A DNA stretch of 64,000 nt from Vagococcus allomyrinae. GTDB lineage: Bacteria; Bacillota; Bacilli; Lactobacillales; Vagococcaceae. Shown here one piece after another: positions 20,131 through 29,209 of this stretch. A program made the translations under genes and the position numbers. How positions within the stretch are numbered: position 1 is the stretch's first letter; the number at the start of each line of letters is the position of its first letter. The notes below the pieces were generated by a model. That model saw nothing but the letters and a program-made list of their open reading frames with translations, searched no databases and was not told the origin of the DNA. The DNA is taken from assembly GCF_017829975.1 (NCBI RefSeq), contig NZ_JAEEGA010000016.1, positions 62,001 through 126,000 on the forward strand, written 5' to 3'.

Positions 20131-20781
20131 ATGAAGATTGCACCATCGATTTTAAGCGCAGATTTTGCTAATTTAGAACGAGACATTGTGTTAGTTGAGA
20201 AAGCCGGAGCGGACTACATTCACGTAGATGTGATGGACGGCCAGTTCGTCCCTAATATTACCTTAGGACCTAATGTGGTGTCAGCCATTCGGCCGGTCAC
20301 TAAATTGCCTTTAGATGTCCATTTGATGATTATGAATCCCGAACGCTATGTGGAAGATTTTGCCAAAGCGGGAGCGGATTTTATCGTGGTTCATCAGGAA
20401 AGCACCTTGCACTTACACAGAGTGTTACAAATGATTCGCAATGCCGGTGTTAAAGCGGGCGTTGTGATTAACCCTGCCACGCCGGTGTCCGCCATCAAGC
20501 AAGTGCTAAAAATGGTTGATTTGGTGTTAGTCATGACTGTTAACCCTGGTTTTGGTGGGCAAGCCTTTATTCCAGAGTGTTTAGCAAAAATTGAAGAGCT
20601 GGCCAACTTGCGAAACGAGCTCGGGTTAACCTATGAAATCGAAGTTGATGGTGGCGTAGTACCTGAGACGGCTAAACTGTGTGCTCAGGCAGGAGCAGAT
20701 GTGTTTGTGGCAGGATCATATGTCTATAACTCAGACGCGCCTAAAGAGCGAATACAAGCCTTGAGAGATGCGATCGAATAA
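20131..20781 (+). CDS. rpe: Ribulose-phosphate 3-epimerase
   Basis: Rpe interconverts ribulose 5-phosphate and xylulose 5-phosphate in the pentose phosphate pathway. It is a TIM barrel with the metal and active-site segments SILSADFANLERD, HVDVMDGQFVPNITLGP, HLMI and VNPGFGGQ, and the phosphate site DGGV. The 216 residues are standard. The ATG at 20131 has a GGTAGGG site. Its stop overlaps the thiN start by one base. Confidence 0.95.
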   Translation: MKIAPSILSADFANLERDIVLVEKAGADYIHVDVMDGQFVPNITLGPNVVSAIRPVTKLPLDVHLMIMNPERYVEDFAKAGADFIVVHQESTLHLHRVLQMIRNAGVKAGVVINPATPVSAIKQVLKMVDLVLVMTVNPGFGGQAFIPECLAKIEELANLRNELGLTYEIEVDGGVVPETAKLCAQAGADVFVAGSYVYNSDAPKERIQALRDAIE

Positions 20782-21437
20782 TGACTGAACGTGTGGTGAT
20801 TGTTGCAGGAGGTTCTCCGGACTTGTGGCCTGAGGTGGAAGGTTACCGCAAAGGGACGACGGTTTGGATTGGCATTGATCGTGGCGCCTATTATTTGCTT
20901 GAAAGAGGCATTTTACCAACCATGGCTGTCGGTGATTTTGATTCCTTGTCTGCCAGCCAGTTGGAAGCTGTCGAAGCAGTGGTTGCGGACATTCATTATG
21001 CGCTCCCAGAAAAGGATGACACGGATACCCAGTTAGGTTTAGCCTTAGCTTTAAAGCATTACCCTGAGGCCGAGATTATGTTGATTGGTGCAACAGGGGG
21101 ACGGCTGGATCATTTTTTATCCAATCTGTGGCTACCGTTCGAACCACGTTTTCAAAGACACCTGAGGCGAATCAAGCTAGTGGACCAGCAAAATACCATC
21201 AGTTATTATCTGCCAGGAGAGTATCAAATTGAAAAAGAGCCTGATAAAACCTATCTAGCGTATGTTTGCTTGACGGCTGTTGCTAAGCTGACTCTTTATG
21301 ATGCCAAATATCAATTGACTGAACATAACAGCGAGGTGCCCATGAGTTTTGCCAGTAACGAATTCATCGGCGATACAAGTCGTTTTTCTTTTGAGAGCGG
21401 CCTTATGGCGGTGATTCAAAGCAAGGATTTGACTTAA
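20781..21437 (+). CDS. thiN: Thiamine pyrophosphokinase
   Basis: ThiN converts thiamine directly to thiamine pyrophosphate, the cofactor needed by IlvB encoded later in this window. Motifs are GIDRGAYYLLERG, VGDFDSL, the metal-binding PEKDDTDTQLGLALA and GATGGRLDH. The 218 residues are complete. It overlaps rpe by one base and is the last gene of rsgA-rpe-thiN. No thiamine riboswitch is visible upstream, which fits constitutive salvage. Confidence 0.93.
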   Translation: MTERVVIVAGGSPDLWPEVEGYRKGTTVWIGIDRGAYYLLERGILPTMAVGDFDSLSASQLEAVEAVVADIHYALPEKDDTDTQLGLALALKHYPEAEIMLIGATGGRLDHFLSNLWLPFEPRFQRHLRRIKLVDQQNTISYYLPGEYQIEKEPDKTYLAYVCLTAVAKLTLYDAKYQLTEHNSEVPMSFASNEFIGDTSRFSFESGLMAVIQSKDLT

Positions 21438-21461
21438 AAGCTTAATTGAAAACACAAAAAA

Positions 21462-21495
21462 ACGGTCGGCAGATTTCTCTGGCGACCGTTTGGTT
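21462..21495. terminator. Bidirectional terminator between thiN and rpmB
   Basis: ACGGTCG and CGACCGT form a 7-bp stem with an A run on the left and a T-rich stretch on the right. It serves the convergent genes on both sides. Confidence 0.75.
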
Positions 21496-21503
21496 ATATG
21501 TGA

Positions 21504-21692
21504 TTATACGCGTTCAACTTTACCTGATTTCAAAGCACGAGTTGAAACCCAAACTTTCTTTGGTTTACCGTCTACTAAAATGCGAACTTTTTGTAGATTA
21601 GCTTTCCAAGTACGTTTTGATGCATTCATCGCGTGAGAGCGTGTATTACCACTTCTAGATTTACGTCCAGTAATATAACATTCTTTTGCCAT
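21504..21692 (-). CDS. rpmB: 50S ribosomal protein L28
   Basis: L28 is a small basic protein of the large ribosomal subunit. The 62 residues begin [23 protein letters not shown] and end in a short basic tail, as expected. It lacks the zinc-binding Cys pairs of some L28 forms: only one Cys is present. It is alone on the minus strand with its own promoter and a good GGAGGAAG ribosome site. Confidence 0.95.
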   Translation of the reverse strand: MAKECYITGRKSRSGNTRSHAMNASKRTWKANLQKVRILVDGKPKKVWVSTRALKSGKVERV

Positions 21693-21750
21693 GTTTCTTC
21701 CTCCTTTGCTTTGATATTGGAGCCCTTAAGTTCTTTGCTCATACTAGAAT

Positions 21751-21779
21751 AATTTAACATAAATAGGAAGTGAATGCAA
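21751..21779 (-). promoter_or_regulatory. Promoter of rpmB
   Basis: On the minus strand TTGCAT (21774-21779) and TAAATT (21751-21756) are separated by 17 bases. The 313-base gap between rpmB and yloU otherwise holds an AT-rich stretch with no gene; a yloU promoter is likely near TGTGATAAAAT (21891) but its -35 box is unclear. Confidence 0.6.
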
Positions 21780-22005
21780 GCGAAAAATGATGATAGTTAC
21801 AGAAAAAACTTATGAAAAGTAATGAAAACATGAAGAGAAAACGAGGTTTTACTGAGAAAAGAGTAGTTTTACTTTTAAATAGGTACTTCCTGTGATAAAA
21901 TAATGAGAGAAAATGGACAATTGTGTTCAGAGTAGTGTTCACTCTCGTGAAAAAATAAAACGAGTTTGGATAGCTAAGTGCAAGACCTAAAGGAGGCTTA
22001 ATCTA

Positions 22006-22368
22006 ATGGCGGTAAAAATTAAAACACAAGCTGGTACAATTGAAATCAGCAACGACGTGATTGCAACCGTAGTAGGCGGAGCAGCAACCGATATTTACGG
22101 CATCGTTGGCATGGCAAGTAAAAACCAAATCAAAGATAACTTAAATGAAATACTTCGTAAAGAAAATTATTCTCGTGGTGTGGTTGTACGCCAAGAAGAG
22201 AACGGTGTGGCGATTGATGTTTACACAATCGTTAGCTACGGAACAAAGATTTCAGAAGTCAGCCGCAATGTTCAAGAAAAAGTGAAGTATAACCTTGAAA
22301 CAATGCTAGGCGTGTCAGCAAATTCTGTTAACGTATTTGTTCAAGATGTTCGTGTACTGCCGGACTAG
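22006..22368 (+). CDS. yloU: Asp23/Gls24 family protein YloU
   Basis: This 120-residue protein belongs to the Asp23/Gls24 family, envelope-associated stress proteins. Typical parts are GTIEISNDVIATVVGGAATDIYGIVGMA, here at residues 10-37, and a C-terminal strand VNVFVQDVRVLPD. It stands directly before fakA, as in Bacillus and most Lactobacillales. AAAGGAGG precedes the ATG. Its exact role in this position is not established. Confidence 0.9.
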   Translation: MAVKIKTQAGTIEISNDVIATVVGGAATDIYGIVGMASKNQIKDNLNEILRKENYSRGVVVRQEENGVAIDVYTIVSYGTKISEVSRNVQEKVKYNLETMLGVSANSVNVFVQDVRVLPD

Positions 22369-22402
22369 AGGTCTGCAGTTTATTCTTAAGGAGGATAATT
22401 AA

Positions 22403-24079
22403 GTGAAAGTAACAGCAATTAACAGCGGACAGTTCCAGGCAATGGTTCAAGCCGGAGCAGAACGTTTGGATAAAAATGCCGAATACGTCAACTCATTGAA
22501 CGTATTCCCAGTTCCAGATGGGGACACCGGAACGAATATGAACTTATCAATGACCAGCGGGGCAAAAGCTGTCACGACGAACGTCTCAGAAAAAGTTGGC
22601 GAATTGGCTCAAGCTTTGTCAAAAGGTCTTTTAATGGGCGCCCGTGGTAACTCAGGCGTTATTTTATCGCAACTATTCCGTGGCTTTTCTAAGAAAATTC
22701 CCGATGTGGTTGAATTAAATGCTCAGGATTTAGCGGCGGCCTTTACACATGGTGTGGAAACAGCTTATAAAGCCGTTATGAAACCTGTTGAGGGGACAAT
22801 CTTAACCGTTTCTCGTGAAGCTGCTCGTGCAGGTGAAAAGAAGGCAAAGGAAACTGATGACTGTGTTGCCGTTATGGAAGCTGTCGTAAAAGGAGCAAAA
22901 CGGTCATTAGATCGTACACCGGATTTATTGCCAGTTCTTAAAGAAGTTGGCGTTGTTGACAGTGGTGGACAAGGCTTATTGTTTATCTATGAAGGCTTTT
23001 TGGAAGTTTTATCAGGTAAAATCGTTGAAAATCCCGTTTATCAACCAAATGCAGCGCAGATGACAGAAATGGTAAATGCCGAGCATCACCGCAGTGTGGC
23101 AGGCCATGTGGCAACTGAAGACATTAAATTTGGTTACTGTACAGAAATTATGGTTCACATCGGTGACGGCGAAACAGTTGATAGTGAATTTGATTATGAC
23201 ACTTTCCGCAATTATTTAAATGAACTAGGGGATTCCCTATTAGTTGTTGCCGACGATGAGATCATTAAAGTTCACGTTCACACGGAACATCCTGGTGAAG
23301 TGATGAATTATGGTCAAAAATTTGGTTCATTAGTGAAGATCAAAGTTGATAATATGCGCTTGCAGCACGATACTTTATTGGAAAATGAAAAACCGGAAGT
23401 AACAAAAGTCAAACAACCACCTGTGCCATTTGGTGTGATTGCCATTGCGGCAGGTGAAGGTGTTCAAGAGTTATTCCGCAGTTTAGGTGCTAACTATATC
23501 ATCAGTGGGGGGCAAACCATGAACCCAAGTACTGAAGATATTTTAAAAGCGATCGATGAAGTGAATGCTGAAAATGTGATTATTTTACCGAACAATAAAA
23601 ATATCTTTATGGCAGCCGATCAAGCAGCAGAGGTTAGCGAACTGCCAGTCGTTGTTGTACCAGCTAAAACTATTTCGCAAGGAATGACAGCCATGCTAGG
23701 CTTTAACGATCAACAATCATTGGCTGATAATCAAGCGGCCATGACAGCGATGCTGGCTGAAGTCAAAAGCGGCCAAGTGACAACTGCAGTTCGCGATACG
23801 ACGATCGACGGTGTTGAAATTACCAAAGATGATTATATTGGCATGGTTGAAGGCAAGATCGTTGTCTCAGAAAAAGCTCGATATGACGCATCAATTGTGA
23901 CGATCGCTAAAATGTTAGACGAAGACAGTGAAATCGTGACGATCATTGTCGGTGAAGATGGTAAATTAGCGGAAGCGAAAAAAATCGAAGAAGCGATCTT
24001 AACCATTGATGATGGACTTGAAGTTGAAATTCACGAAGGCGGTCAGCCTGTGTATCCGTACTTATTCTCAGTTGAATAA
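22403..24079 (+). CDS. fakA: Fatty acid kinase catalytic subunit FakA (YloV, DAK2 family)
   Basis: FakA phosphorylates fatty acids carried by FakB, producing acyl-phosphate that PlsY uses and that PlsX can interconvert with acyl-ACP. The N-terminal DAK2 kinase domain has NVFPVPDGDTGTNMNLSM and GARGNSGVILSQL. The middle and C-terminal parts (from about residue 240) match the YloV extension that binds FakB. The 558 residues are full length. The start is GTG at 22403 after AAGGAGG. Its link to lipid synthesis fits plsX and acpP at 38.5 kb, with which it is normally near-contiguous. Confidence 0.92.
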   Translation: MKVTAINSGQFQAMVQAGAERLDKNAEYVNSLNVFPVPDGDTGTNMNLSMTSGAKAVTTNVSEKVGELAQALSKGLLMGARGNSGVILSQLFRGFSKKIPDVVELNAQDLAAAFTHGVETAYKAVMKPVEGTILTVSREAARAGEKKAKETDDCVAVMEAVVKGAKRSLDRTPDLLPVLKEVGVVDSGGQGLLFIYEGFLEVLSGKIVENPVYQPNAAQMTEMVNAEHHRSVAGHVATEDIKFGYCTEIMVHIGDGETVDSEFDYDTFRNYLNELGDSLLVVADDEIIKVHVHTEHPGEVMNYGQKFGSLVKIKVDNMRLQHDTLLENEKPEVTKVKQPPVPFGVIAIAAGEGVQELFRSLGANYIISGGQTMNPSTEDILKAIDEVNAENVIILPNNKNIFMAADQAAEVSELPVVVVPAKTISQGMTAMLGFNDQQSLADNQAAMTAMLAEVKSGQVTTAVRDTTIDGVEITKDDYIGMVEGKIVVSEKARYDASIVTIAKMLDEDSEIVTIIVGEDGKLAEAKKIEEAILTIDDGLEVEIHEGGQPVYPYLFSVE

Positions 24080-24090
24080 TAAAAAATGAA

Positions 24091-24118
24091 AAAGCCAAAC
24101 GTTTCTGTTTGGCTTTTT
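24091..24118 (+). terminator. Terminator after fakA
   Basis: AAAGCCAAAC and GTTTGGCTTT form a perfect 10-bp stem with a 6-base loop, followed by T residues. Confidence 0.85.
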
Positions 24119-24215
24119 GCCTACAAGGTGGGGAACGTACATTTGGTGATTTAACCTGTGGTTCTAAGACCTCAGGTCAAGTAGGCCAAAAAATACCAGT
24201 GAAAGGAGGGGCATT

Positions 24216-26255
24216 TTGAAAAAGATCACAGATCCAATTGTTACATTACCAGGAGTGGGGCCGAAACGAGCCGAGAATTTGCTTGAACTGGGCTTGGCGA
24301 CTGTTGAGGATTTATTAGCGTATTACCCCTTTCGTTATGATGATATTCAAGAAAAAAAGATTGCCGAGATTGCCGATCAAGAGAAAGTCGTCTTAAAAGG
24401 CTTAGTGGTAGCCGAAGGCGTTGTGTCTCATTATGGCTATCGCAAAAATCGGTTGAGTTTTCGGTTGATGCACGATCATGCCGTGATCAATGTCACCTTT
24501 TTTAATCAGGCCTATTTAAAAGATAAAATTGTTTTAGCGGAAGAGATTGCCGTTTATGGTAAATGGGATGCCAAGCGTAAGGCTTTAACTGGCATGAAAA
24601 TTCTTGGCAGTCGGGATGAGAGTGGCGCAGATTTTGCCCCGATTTATCATGTGAATAAAAAGATTCGCCAGGCGACTTTGGTCAACTTGATTAAGAGTGG
24701 TTTTGCTGAATACGGCGATTTGATTGAAGAATGGCTTCCGGCGGCACTGGTGACGAAATACCGCTTAATGCCGCGCCAAGAAGCGATGAGAGCCATGCAT
24801 TTTCCTGAGAAAGCTGAGGACAGCTTATCAGCTCGGCGACGGATTATCTTTGAAGAATTTTTCGAATTTCAAATGCAGATGCAACAGCTCCGTTATCAGG
24901 AAAAAGAAATTAGTCAAGGGTTGGAAATCTTATATGATGTGGAAAAATTAAAAGAATTTACTCAAGGCTTGCCTTTTGAATTGACAGCTGCTCAAAAGCG
25001 AGTCACCAACGAAATTTGTCGGGACTTGCGAAGTGCTACTCATATGCACCGCCTTTTACAAGGAGATGTGGGAAGTGGGAAGACCGTCGTAGCAGCAATC
25101 GTGCTCTATGCCGCCGTCACAGCTGGTTTTCAAGGCGCTTTAATGGTGCCGACAGAAATTCTGGCAGAGCAACATCTTGAAAGCCTAGTTGACCTTCTGG
25201 AGCCCTTTAATGTGATCGTCGCCTTATTGACGGGGTCGACTAAAACAAAAGAGCGACGAGAAATTTTGGAACAGCTGGCTGATGGTCGTTTGGACGTGGT
25301 GATCGGCACACACGCTCTCATTCAAAAGGACGTGGAATTTAAGCGCTTGGGCTTAGTGATCACCGATGAACAACATCGCTTTGGTGTCAATCAACGGAAA
25401 ATCTTGCGCGAAAAAGGGGCCAATCCGGATGTCTTATTTATGACGGCCACCCCGATTCCGCGAACTTTGGCGATTACCGCCTACGGTGAAATGGATGTTT
25501 CGATTATCGATGAATTACCCAAGGGACGGATCCCCATCGAAACTCGCTGGGTAAGGCCACCTCAGCTTGAGACCGTGTTGACTTGGATGGAAAAAGAATT
25601 AAAAGCCGGTCGTCAAGCTTATGTTATTTGCCCGTTGATTGAGGAGTCTGAATCACTTGACGTTAAAAATGCCACAGAAATATATGAAACCTTACAAGCT
25701 TTTTATCCCCATCATCAAGTAGGACTCCTTCACGGCAAGATGAAGCCCCAGGAAAAAGAGGAGATAATGACGACCTTTAAAGAGAACAAAATGCAAATTT
25801 TGGTCTCGACCACCGTGATTGAGGTCGGCGTTAATGTGCCTAATGCCACGACGATGTTGATCATGGATGCCGATCGTTTTGGTTTAGCGACACTGCATCA
25901 GCTTCGGGGACGAGTGGGCCGTGGCAGTCAGGCTTCCTATTGTGTGCTAGTCGCTAATCCTAAAAATGAAATGGGTAGTGAGCGCATGAAAATTATGACC
26001 GAGACGACCGATGGCTTTGTTCTCAGTCAAAAGGATTTGGAAATGCGCGGGCCTGGTGAGTTTTTTGGTTCGCGGCAATCGGGAATTCCTCAGTTTGCTG
26101 TTGGCGATATTGTGGCGGATTTTGCCACCTTAGAAGCCGCAAGACAAGAAGCCGTCGCGATTTGGGGAATTGAGAAGTGGTGGCAAGAGCCAGACTATCT
26201 TTCTCTAAAAAATCGGCTATTTGATGAAACACAGGCGAAAAACTTTTTTGATTAA
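24216..26255 (+). CDS. recG: ATP-dependent DNA helicase RecG
   Basis: RecG unwinds branched DNA and helps repair and restart forks. The wedge/OB domain (first 230 residues) starts with LPGVGPKRAENLLELGL. The helicase motifs LLQGDVGSGKTVVAAI, MVPTEILAEQH, DEQHRFGV, FMTATPIPRTLAI and QLRGRVGRG follow. The 679 residues are normal. The start is TTG at 24216 after AAAGGAGGGG. plsX would usually follow close by, but 12 kb of leu-ilv genes lie between them here. Confidence 0.95.
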   Translation: MKKITDPIVTLPGVGPKRAENLLELGLATVEDLLAYYPFRYDDIQEKKIAEIADQEKVVLKGLVVAEGVVSHYGYRKNRLSFRLMHDHAVINVTFFNQAYLKDKIVLAEEIAVYGKWDAKRKALTGMKILGSRDESGADFAPIYHVNKKIRQATLVNLIKSGFAEYGDLIEEWLPAALVTKYRLMPRQEAMRAMHFPEKAEDSLSARRRIIFEEFFEFQMQMQQLRYQEKEISQGLEILYDVEKLKEFTQGLPFELTAAQKRVTNEICRDLRSATHMHRLLQGDVGSGKTVVAAIVLYAAVTAGFQGALMVPTEILAEQHLESLVDLLEPFNVIVALLTGSTKTKERREILEQLADGRLDVVIGTHALIQKDVEFKRLGLVITDEQHRFGVNQRKILREKGANPDVLFMTATPIPRTLAITAYGEMDVSIIDELPKGRIPIETRWVRPPQLETVLTWMEKELKAGRQAYVICPLIEESESLDVKNATEIYETLQAFYPHHQVGLLHGKMKPQEKEEIMTTFKENKMQILVSTTVIEVGVNVPNATTMLIMDADRFGLATLHQLRGRVGRGSQASYCVLVANPKNEMGSERMKIMTETTDGFVLSQKDLEMRGPGEFFGSRQSGIPQFAVGDIVADFATLEAARQEAVAIWGIEKWWQEPDYLSLKNRLFDETQAKNFFD

Positions 26256-26260
26256 CAATG

Positions 26261-26309
26261 AAATAGATAAATGCTGCAGTAATTTAAAGGGCATTTATCT
26301 ATTTTTATT
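26261..26309 (+). terminator. Terminator after recG
   Basis: AAATAGATAAATGC and GCATTTATCTATTT form a perfect 14-bp stem with a 16-base loop and a T-rich tail. It isolates the leu operon from recG. Confidence 0.85.
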
Positions 26310-26329
26310 CAAAATATCGGAAAAAAAGT

Positions 26330-26358
26330 TTGACAAACTCTTTCAAATTCTGTATATT
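26330..26358 (+). promoter_or_regulatory. Promoter of the leu operon
   Basis: A perfect TTGACA box (26330-26335), a 17-base spacer and TATATT (26353-26358) form a strong sigma-A promoter. Transcription should start near 26365. Confidence 0.85.
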
Positions 26359-26377
26359 AAACATTAAGAATTATTTG

Positions 26378-26392
26378 AATTGTCTGAATATT
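26378..26392 (+). promoter_or_regulatory. CodY-like box downstream of the leu promoter
   Basis: AATTGTCTGAATATT differs at two of 15 positions from the CodY consensus AATTTTCWGAAAATT. It begins about 15 bases after the expected transcription start, where bound CodY would block RNA polymerase when branched-chain amino acids and GTP are plentiful. Confidence 0.65.
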
Positions 26393-26425
26393 TCGCAAAT
26401 AAGAAAAACAGTTGGAGGTAAGGAC

Positions 26426-26476
26426 ATGATGAATACAACTAAATCGAATTACTTTACAACTTTATTATTACTGTAG
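26426..26476 (+). CDS. leuL: leu operon leader peptide
   Basis: This 16-residue reading frame (MMNTTKSNYFTTLLLL) has a GGAGG site 9 bases before the first ATG. It ends in four consecutive Leu codons (TTA, TTA, TTA, CTG) directly before the stop. The placement just upstream of mutually exclusive hairpins is the classic design of translation-coupled attenuation: a ribosome stalled for lack of Leu-tRNA lets the antiterminator form. It is too short for similarity searches; the call rests on codon content and position. Confidence 0.88.
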   Translation: MMNTTKSNYFTTLLLL

Positions 26477-26575
26477 GGGCTCAGAACACTGAAAAAATTC
26501 AGTCGTTAGGGGTCCTATTCTGCATTGCATGACTTGGGACTGAGGTAAGCATCCCAAGAAATGGGATGTTTTTTT
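26477..26575 (+). promoter_or_regulatory. leu attenuator: pause hairpin, antiterminator and terminator
   Basis: The terminator stem CATCCCA (26550-26556) with TGGGATG (26562-26568) is followed by seven or more T. Its left arm can instead pair upstream: CTTGGGA (26533-26539) with TCCCAAG (26552-26558). A first hairpin, CTGAA (26489-26493) with TTCAG (26498-26502), extends through AAC/GTT. CTCAG (26480-26484) can pair with CTGAG (26540-26544) and hold back the antiterminator arm. No T-box sequence is present, so sensing should act through the leader peptide. Confidence 0.85.
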
Positions 26576-26622
26576 ATTACTAAAAATCACAGACAATCAA
26601 TGAAGGATGAAAAGGAGAAGGC

Positions 26623-28131
26623 ATGATGAAAATTCAATTTTTTGACACAACATTAAGAGACGGTGAACAAACACCAGGCGTTAACTTTAATACAAAAGAA
26701 AAGGTGCGAATTGCACAGCAACTGGAAAACTGGGGCATTGACGCGATTGAAGCGGGATTTCCTAATTCTTCCATTGGCGACTTTGAAGCGGTCCAAGCGA
26801 TTGCTAAAGCCTTGAAAAAGACCACGGTAGTAGGGCTGGCTCGCTGTTATAAACCGGATATCGATCGGGCTTATGAAGCACTATCAGTAGCGAAATTTCC
26901 ACAGCTCCACCTCTTCTTAGCTACCAGTGACATTCATATGGAATTTAAATTGAAAAAGACACCTGAGGAAGTCTTGGCAGCCATTAAAGAACATGTGACC
27001 TATGCTAAAACTAAGTTTGAGGTGGTGCAATTCTCACCAGAAGATGCCACACGCACGCGGCGTGAGTTTCTCTTAGCCGCTGTTCAAACAGCTGTTGATG
27101 CTGGTGCAACTATTATTAATGTTCCCGATACGGTCGGCTACTCAAACCCGACGGAATACGGGGCGATCTTTAAATATTTGATCGACAATTGCCAAAACAT
27201 CGAAAATGTTATTTTTTCTCCTCACTGCCACGATGATCTGGGGATGGCCACAGCGAATTCCTTAGCAGCGATTGAAAACGGTGCTCGTCGTGTTGAAGGG
27301 ACGATTAATGGTATTGGTGAGCGGGCGGGGAATACAGCTTTAGAAGAAGTGGCCCTAGCGCTTCATGTCCGTAAAGATTTTTATCAGCATGAGACCAATA
27401 TTGTCTTGGCGGAAACCAAACGAACCAGTGATTTGGTCAGCCAATTGTCAGGTGTCTCGGTGCCGCGTAATAAAGCGATTATTGGGGCCAATGCTTACGC
27501 TCATGAATCAGGAATCCATCAAGATGGTGTCTTGAAAAACCCTGATACCTATGAAATTATTACCCCGTCACTAGTTGGTGTGGCGACGAATTCCTTGCCG
27601 CTTGGTAAATTGTCCGGCCGTCATGCCTTTACTAGTCGGATGGAAGAATTAGGTTACCAGTTGTCAGATGAAGAAATGAATCTGGCCTTTAAGAAATTTA
27701 AAGCTTTGGCGGATAAGAAAAAGCAAGTGACGGAAAATGATCTGCACGCCTTGATTGCTGGGCAATCAAGTGAAGGGGAAGAAGCTTACCGCCTACACGG
27801 TTTGCAGTTGCAATACGTCTCAGATGGTAAACAAGGTGCAATCGTGTCAATTGAAACAGCTGAAGGAATCTTCAGTGATTCGGCCATTGGCTCAGGAAGT
27901 GTTCAAGCGATTTATAACACGATTGATCGCTTGATGGAGCAGTCGCCTAAATTGAATCATTTTAGTATTAAATCTGTGACCGAAGGGGAAGACGCTCAAG
28001 CTGAGGTTCATGTAACAGTTGAAAATGATGGCCGGATTTACAATGGCGTCGGCATTGACTTTGATGTCTTACAGGCGTCGGCCAAGGCGTATATTCAAGC
28101 AAGTAATTACATTAAGGAAAAAGGACAGTGA
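26623..28131 (+). CDS. leuA: 2-isopropylmalate synthase
   Basis: LeuA condenses acetyl-CoA with 2-ketoisovalerate, the committed step to leucine. The TIM-barrel active site begins [14 protein letters not shown], and HCHDDLGMA supplies metal-binding His residues. The GIHQDGVLK segment and the C-terminal regulatory domain (from about residue 390) for leucine feedback are present. The 502 residues are complete. Two ATG codons are adjacent; the second (26626) is better spaced from AAAGGAG. It is the first structural gene after the attenuator. Confidence 0.96.
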   Translation: MMKIQFFDTTLRDGEQTPGVNFNTKEKVRIAQQLENWGIDAIEAGFPNSSIGDFEAVQAIAKALKKTTVVGLARCYKPDIDRAYEALSVAKFPQLHLFLATSDIHMEFKLKKTPEEVLAAIKEHVTYAKTKFEVVQFSPEDATRTRREFLLAAVQTAVDAGATIINVPDTVGYSNPTEYGAIFKYLIDNCQNIENVIFSPHCHDDLGMATANSLAAIENGARRVEGTINGIGERAGNTALEEVALALHVRKDFYQHETNIVLAETKRTSDLVSQLSGVSVPRNKAIIGANAYAHESGIHQDGVLKNPDTYEIITPSLVGVATNSLPLGKLSGRHAFTSRMEELGYQLSDEEMNLAFKKFKALADKKKQVTENDLHALIAGQSSEGEEAYRLHGLQLQYVSDGKQGAIVSIETAEGIFSDSAIGSGSVQAIYNTIDRLMEQSPKLNHFSIKSVTEGEDAQAEVHVTVENDGRIYNGVGIDFDVLQASAKAYIQASNYIKEKGQ

Positions 28132-28133
28132 GT

Positions 28134-29180
28134 ATGAAAAAAATAGTTTGTTTACCTGGTGATGGTATTGGCCAAGAAATTATGAATAGTGCGTTACAAG
28201 TGATGACAGTGATTGCTGACAAGTATCAACTTGATTTAGTGACAGAGGAACATGATTTTGGTGGCGCAGCGATTGACAACCATGGACATCCACTACCAGA
28301 AGCTACTTTAGCAGCTTGTCAGGCAGCTGATGGGATTTTATTAGGGGCAATTGGTGGCCCTCAGTGGGAAGAAGCTGAGGTTAGACCGGAGCAAGGTCTT
28401 CTGGCTTTACGCAAAGCTTTAAATCTCTATGCCAATATCCGTCCGGTGACCGTACCAACTGCCACGGCTCACCTCTCACCTTTAAAACCAGAAATTGTCA
28501 CAGGGGCCGATTTTGTTGTCGTTCGTGAATTGACAGGTGGGATTTATTTCGGTGAACCGCGGGAACTGAATCAGGAAGATGCCTTAGATACTTGCACGTA
28601 TACAGCAGCAGAAATTCGGCGGATTTTGCGCAAAGGCTTTGAAATTGCTCAAGGGCGTCGCAAACTGGTGACGTCAGTTGATAAAGCCAATGTTCTGGCA
28701 ACGAGTAAATTGTGGCGCAAGATCGCTGAGGAAGTCGCCAGTGAGTTTCCTGATGTGACGTTGGAACATCATTTAGTTGATTCCGTCGCGATGAAGCTGA
28801 TTCAAGAGCCGACACATTTTGATGTGATCATAACTGAAAACTTGTTTGGTGATATTCTAAGCGATGAAGCGTCTGTCATTCCTGGTACACTTGGAATTTT
28901 ACCAAGTGCCAGTCATGGCGTTGGTGGTTTATCCTTATATGAACCGATTCATGGATCAGCACCAGATATTGCCGGTCAAAATATTGCCAATCCAGTTTCG
29001 ATGATTTTATCCATGGCCATGATGCTGCGGGAATCATTTGGTTGGGAAGCGCCTGCCAGTGAAGTTGAAGAAACCTGTTATGCCGTGATGGCTGAGGGTG
29101 TTTTAACCGGCGATTTAGGCGGGACAACCTCCACAAGCGAGTTTGTCGAAGCCGTGATTAAAAAAATTCAAGCTGCCTAG
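28134..29180 (+). CDS. leuB: 3-isopropylmalate dehydrogenase
   Basis: LeuB oxidises 3-isopropylmalate with NAD, followed by decarboxylation to 2-ketoisocaproate. Motifs include LPGDGIGQEIM, the substrate loop ELTGGIYFGEPR and the NAD-adenosine site PIHGSAPDIAGQNIANP. The ATG at 28134 is placed 8 bases after AAGGA and gives 348 residues. A GTG at 28128 overlapping the leuA stop would add two residues. It is the second gene of leuABCD. Confidence 0.95.
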   Translation: MKKIVCLPGDGIGQEIMNSALQVMTVIADKYQLDLVTEEHDFGGAAIDNHGHPLPEATLAACQAADGILLGAIGGPQWEEAEVRPEQGLLALRKALNLYANIRPVTVPTATAHLSPLKPEIVTGADFVVVRELTGGIYFGEPRELNQEDALDTCTYTAAEIRRILRKGFEIAQGRRKLVTSVDKANVLATSKLWRKIAEEVASEFPDVTLEHHLVDSVAMKLIQEPTHFDVIITENLFGDILSDEASVIPGTLGILPSASHGVGGLSLYEPIHGSAPDIAGQNIANPVSMILSMAMMLRESFGWEAPASEVEETCYAVMAEGVLTGDLGGTTSTSEFVEAVIKKIQAA

Positions 29181-29209
29181 CAGTATAAAAAGTGAAAAGA
29201 GGCGTACCG

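Noticed and set aside
26360-26620. T-box riboswitch for the leu operon
   Set aside because: No T-box sequence (such as GGGTGGTACCGCG) or specifier loop is seen, and a leader peptide explains the structure.
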